A stretch of DNA of 64,000 bases from Alphaproteobacteria bacterium. GTDB lineage: Bacteria > Pseudomonadota > Alphaproteobacteria > Reyranellales > Reyranellaceae. The stretch lies in assembly GCA_017308235.1 (NCBI GenBank), contig JAFKFL010000028.1, forward strand, positions 31,912 through 95,911. Direction: 5' to 3'. This document shows, piece by piece, positions 63,609-64,000 of this stretch (its first letter is position 1; the number at the start of each line of letters is the position of its first letter). A model generated the notes under the pieces. It was not told where the DNA came from and did not search any database. It saw only the letters and a program-made list of their open reading frames with translations. Both the position numbers and the translations under genes were made by a program.

Positions 63609-63695
63609 GGAGGGGTGGCCGAGCGGTCAATGGCAGCAGACTGTAAATCTGCCGACTTCGCGTCTACGAAGGTTCGAATCCTTCCCCCTCCACCA
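63609..63695 (+). tRNA. tRNA-Tyr (anticodon GTA)
   Basis: An 87-base class II tRNA begins GGAGGGGTGGCCGAGCGG, with anticodon loop CTGTAAA (GTA, Tyr) and a long variable arm. The 3' CCA is encoded at 63693-63695. Acceptor pairing is GGAGGGG with CCCCTCC. Confidence 0.95.
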
Positions 63696-63732
63696 ACGGA
63701 CCGCAGTGTATGGTTGGCTCTGTTCAGGAGTT

Positions 63733-63806
<74 letters not shown>

Positions 63807-63855
63807 GTTTGAGGCGCATTGTCGAGACGGAAAGAATCACGAGGGTCGTGACACC

Positions 63856-64000
63856 ATGACGAAGGCGAAGTTTGAGCGGAACAAGCCGCACTGCAATATC
63901 GGGACGATTGGGCACGTTGATCATGGGAAGACGTCGCTGACGGCTGCGATCACGAAGGTGCTGGCGAAGACGGGTGGGGCGACGTTCACGGCGTACGACC
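63856..64000 (+). CDS. tuf: elongation factor Tu, N-terminal part (cut by window edge)
   Basis: The first 48 codons are present: MTKAKFERNKPHCNIGTIGH followed by the G1 P-loop GHVDHGKTSLTAAI. It delivers aminoacyl-tRNA to the ribosome. The gene runs off the right edge. It follows tRNA-Tyr and tRNA-Gly, echoing the E. coli tyrU-glyT-thrT-tufB order. Confidence 0.97.
   Translation, partial: MTKAKFERNKPHCNIGTIGHVDHGKTSLTAAITKVLAKTGGATFTAYD

Overview
The window is GC-rich, densely coded DNA from a chromosome that looks alphaproteobacterial. The signs are many short-chain dehydrogenases, Bug-type and Liv-type solute-binding proteins, a class III extradiol dioxygenase, ChaA- and Mla-like modules, and the tRNA-Tyr/tRNA-Gly/tuf arrangement at the right edge. 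A soil or water metabolic generalist (Reyranella- or Bradyrhizobium-like) fits, but I cannot confirm the genus without a search. I see no insertion sequence, prophage, CRISPR array or rRNA.

Layout. 1-10 kb: a truncated 2-oxoglutarate/Fe(II)-type oxygenase, an acyl-CoA ligase, a Ca2+/H+ antiporter divergent from a large MscS-type channel, an aldo/keto reductase, a metallo-beta-lactamase/rhodanese fusion, a frameshifted peptide-type solute-binding protein gene and an isopenicillin-N-synthase-like oxygenase. 10-16.6 kb: an IclR regulator, a Bug solute-binding protein, hydrolases, an SDR and a LigA/LigB extradiol dioxygenase pair, together suggesting aromatic catabolism. 16.6-18.2 kb: two overlapping SDR genes. 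18.2-20.6 kb: an orphan 804-residue protein that fuses a trypsin-like protease with intact catalytic triad to an S1/P1-nuclease / phospholipase-C-type zinc domain. This is the most unusual gene here. 20.8-28.7 kb: a seven-gene branched-chain-type ABC operon (livH-M-G-F, an acyl-CoA ligase, two paralogous binding proteins) ending in a strong terminator; livH seems to use a CTG start.

28.8-46 kb: acyl-CoA dehydrogenase, two hotdog thioesterases, an EmrB-type exporter, transglutaminase-like protein plus SDR, an intergenic palindromic repeat, M20 peptidase, epoxide-hydrolase-like protein, D-aminoacylase-type amidohydrolase, lipoprotein, class III aminotransferase, 2-hydroxychromene-2-carboxylate isomerase, glutamine amidotransferase, nitroreductase, SPFH/NfeD pair, MFS transporter and acetamidase. 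46-53 kb: rlmJ, an MFS transporter coupled to PPK2, and an Mla/MCE lipid-transport operon. 53-56.7 kb: a kinase-like protein, a secreted His/Asn/Gly/Trp-rich repeat protein and another acyl-CoA ligase.

56.7-62.5 kb is a sugar-nucleotide/surface-glycan cluster: UDP-glucuronate decarboxylase, a GDP-mannose-3,5-epimerase-like enzyme, a family 2 glycosyltransferase, a NodU/CmcH carbamoyltransferase and GalE. 62.5-64 kb is a translation block: tRNA-Thr, rlmB, tRNA-Tyr, tRNA-Gly and the start of tuf. Most of the window is catabolic (CoA ligases, dehydrogenases, hydrolases and their transporters), with the 18-20.6 kb protease fusion standing apart from it. No gene-free stretch exceeds 300 bases.
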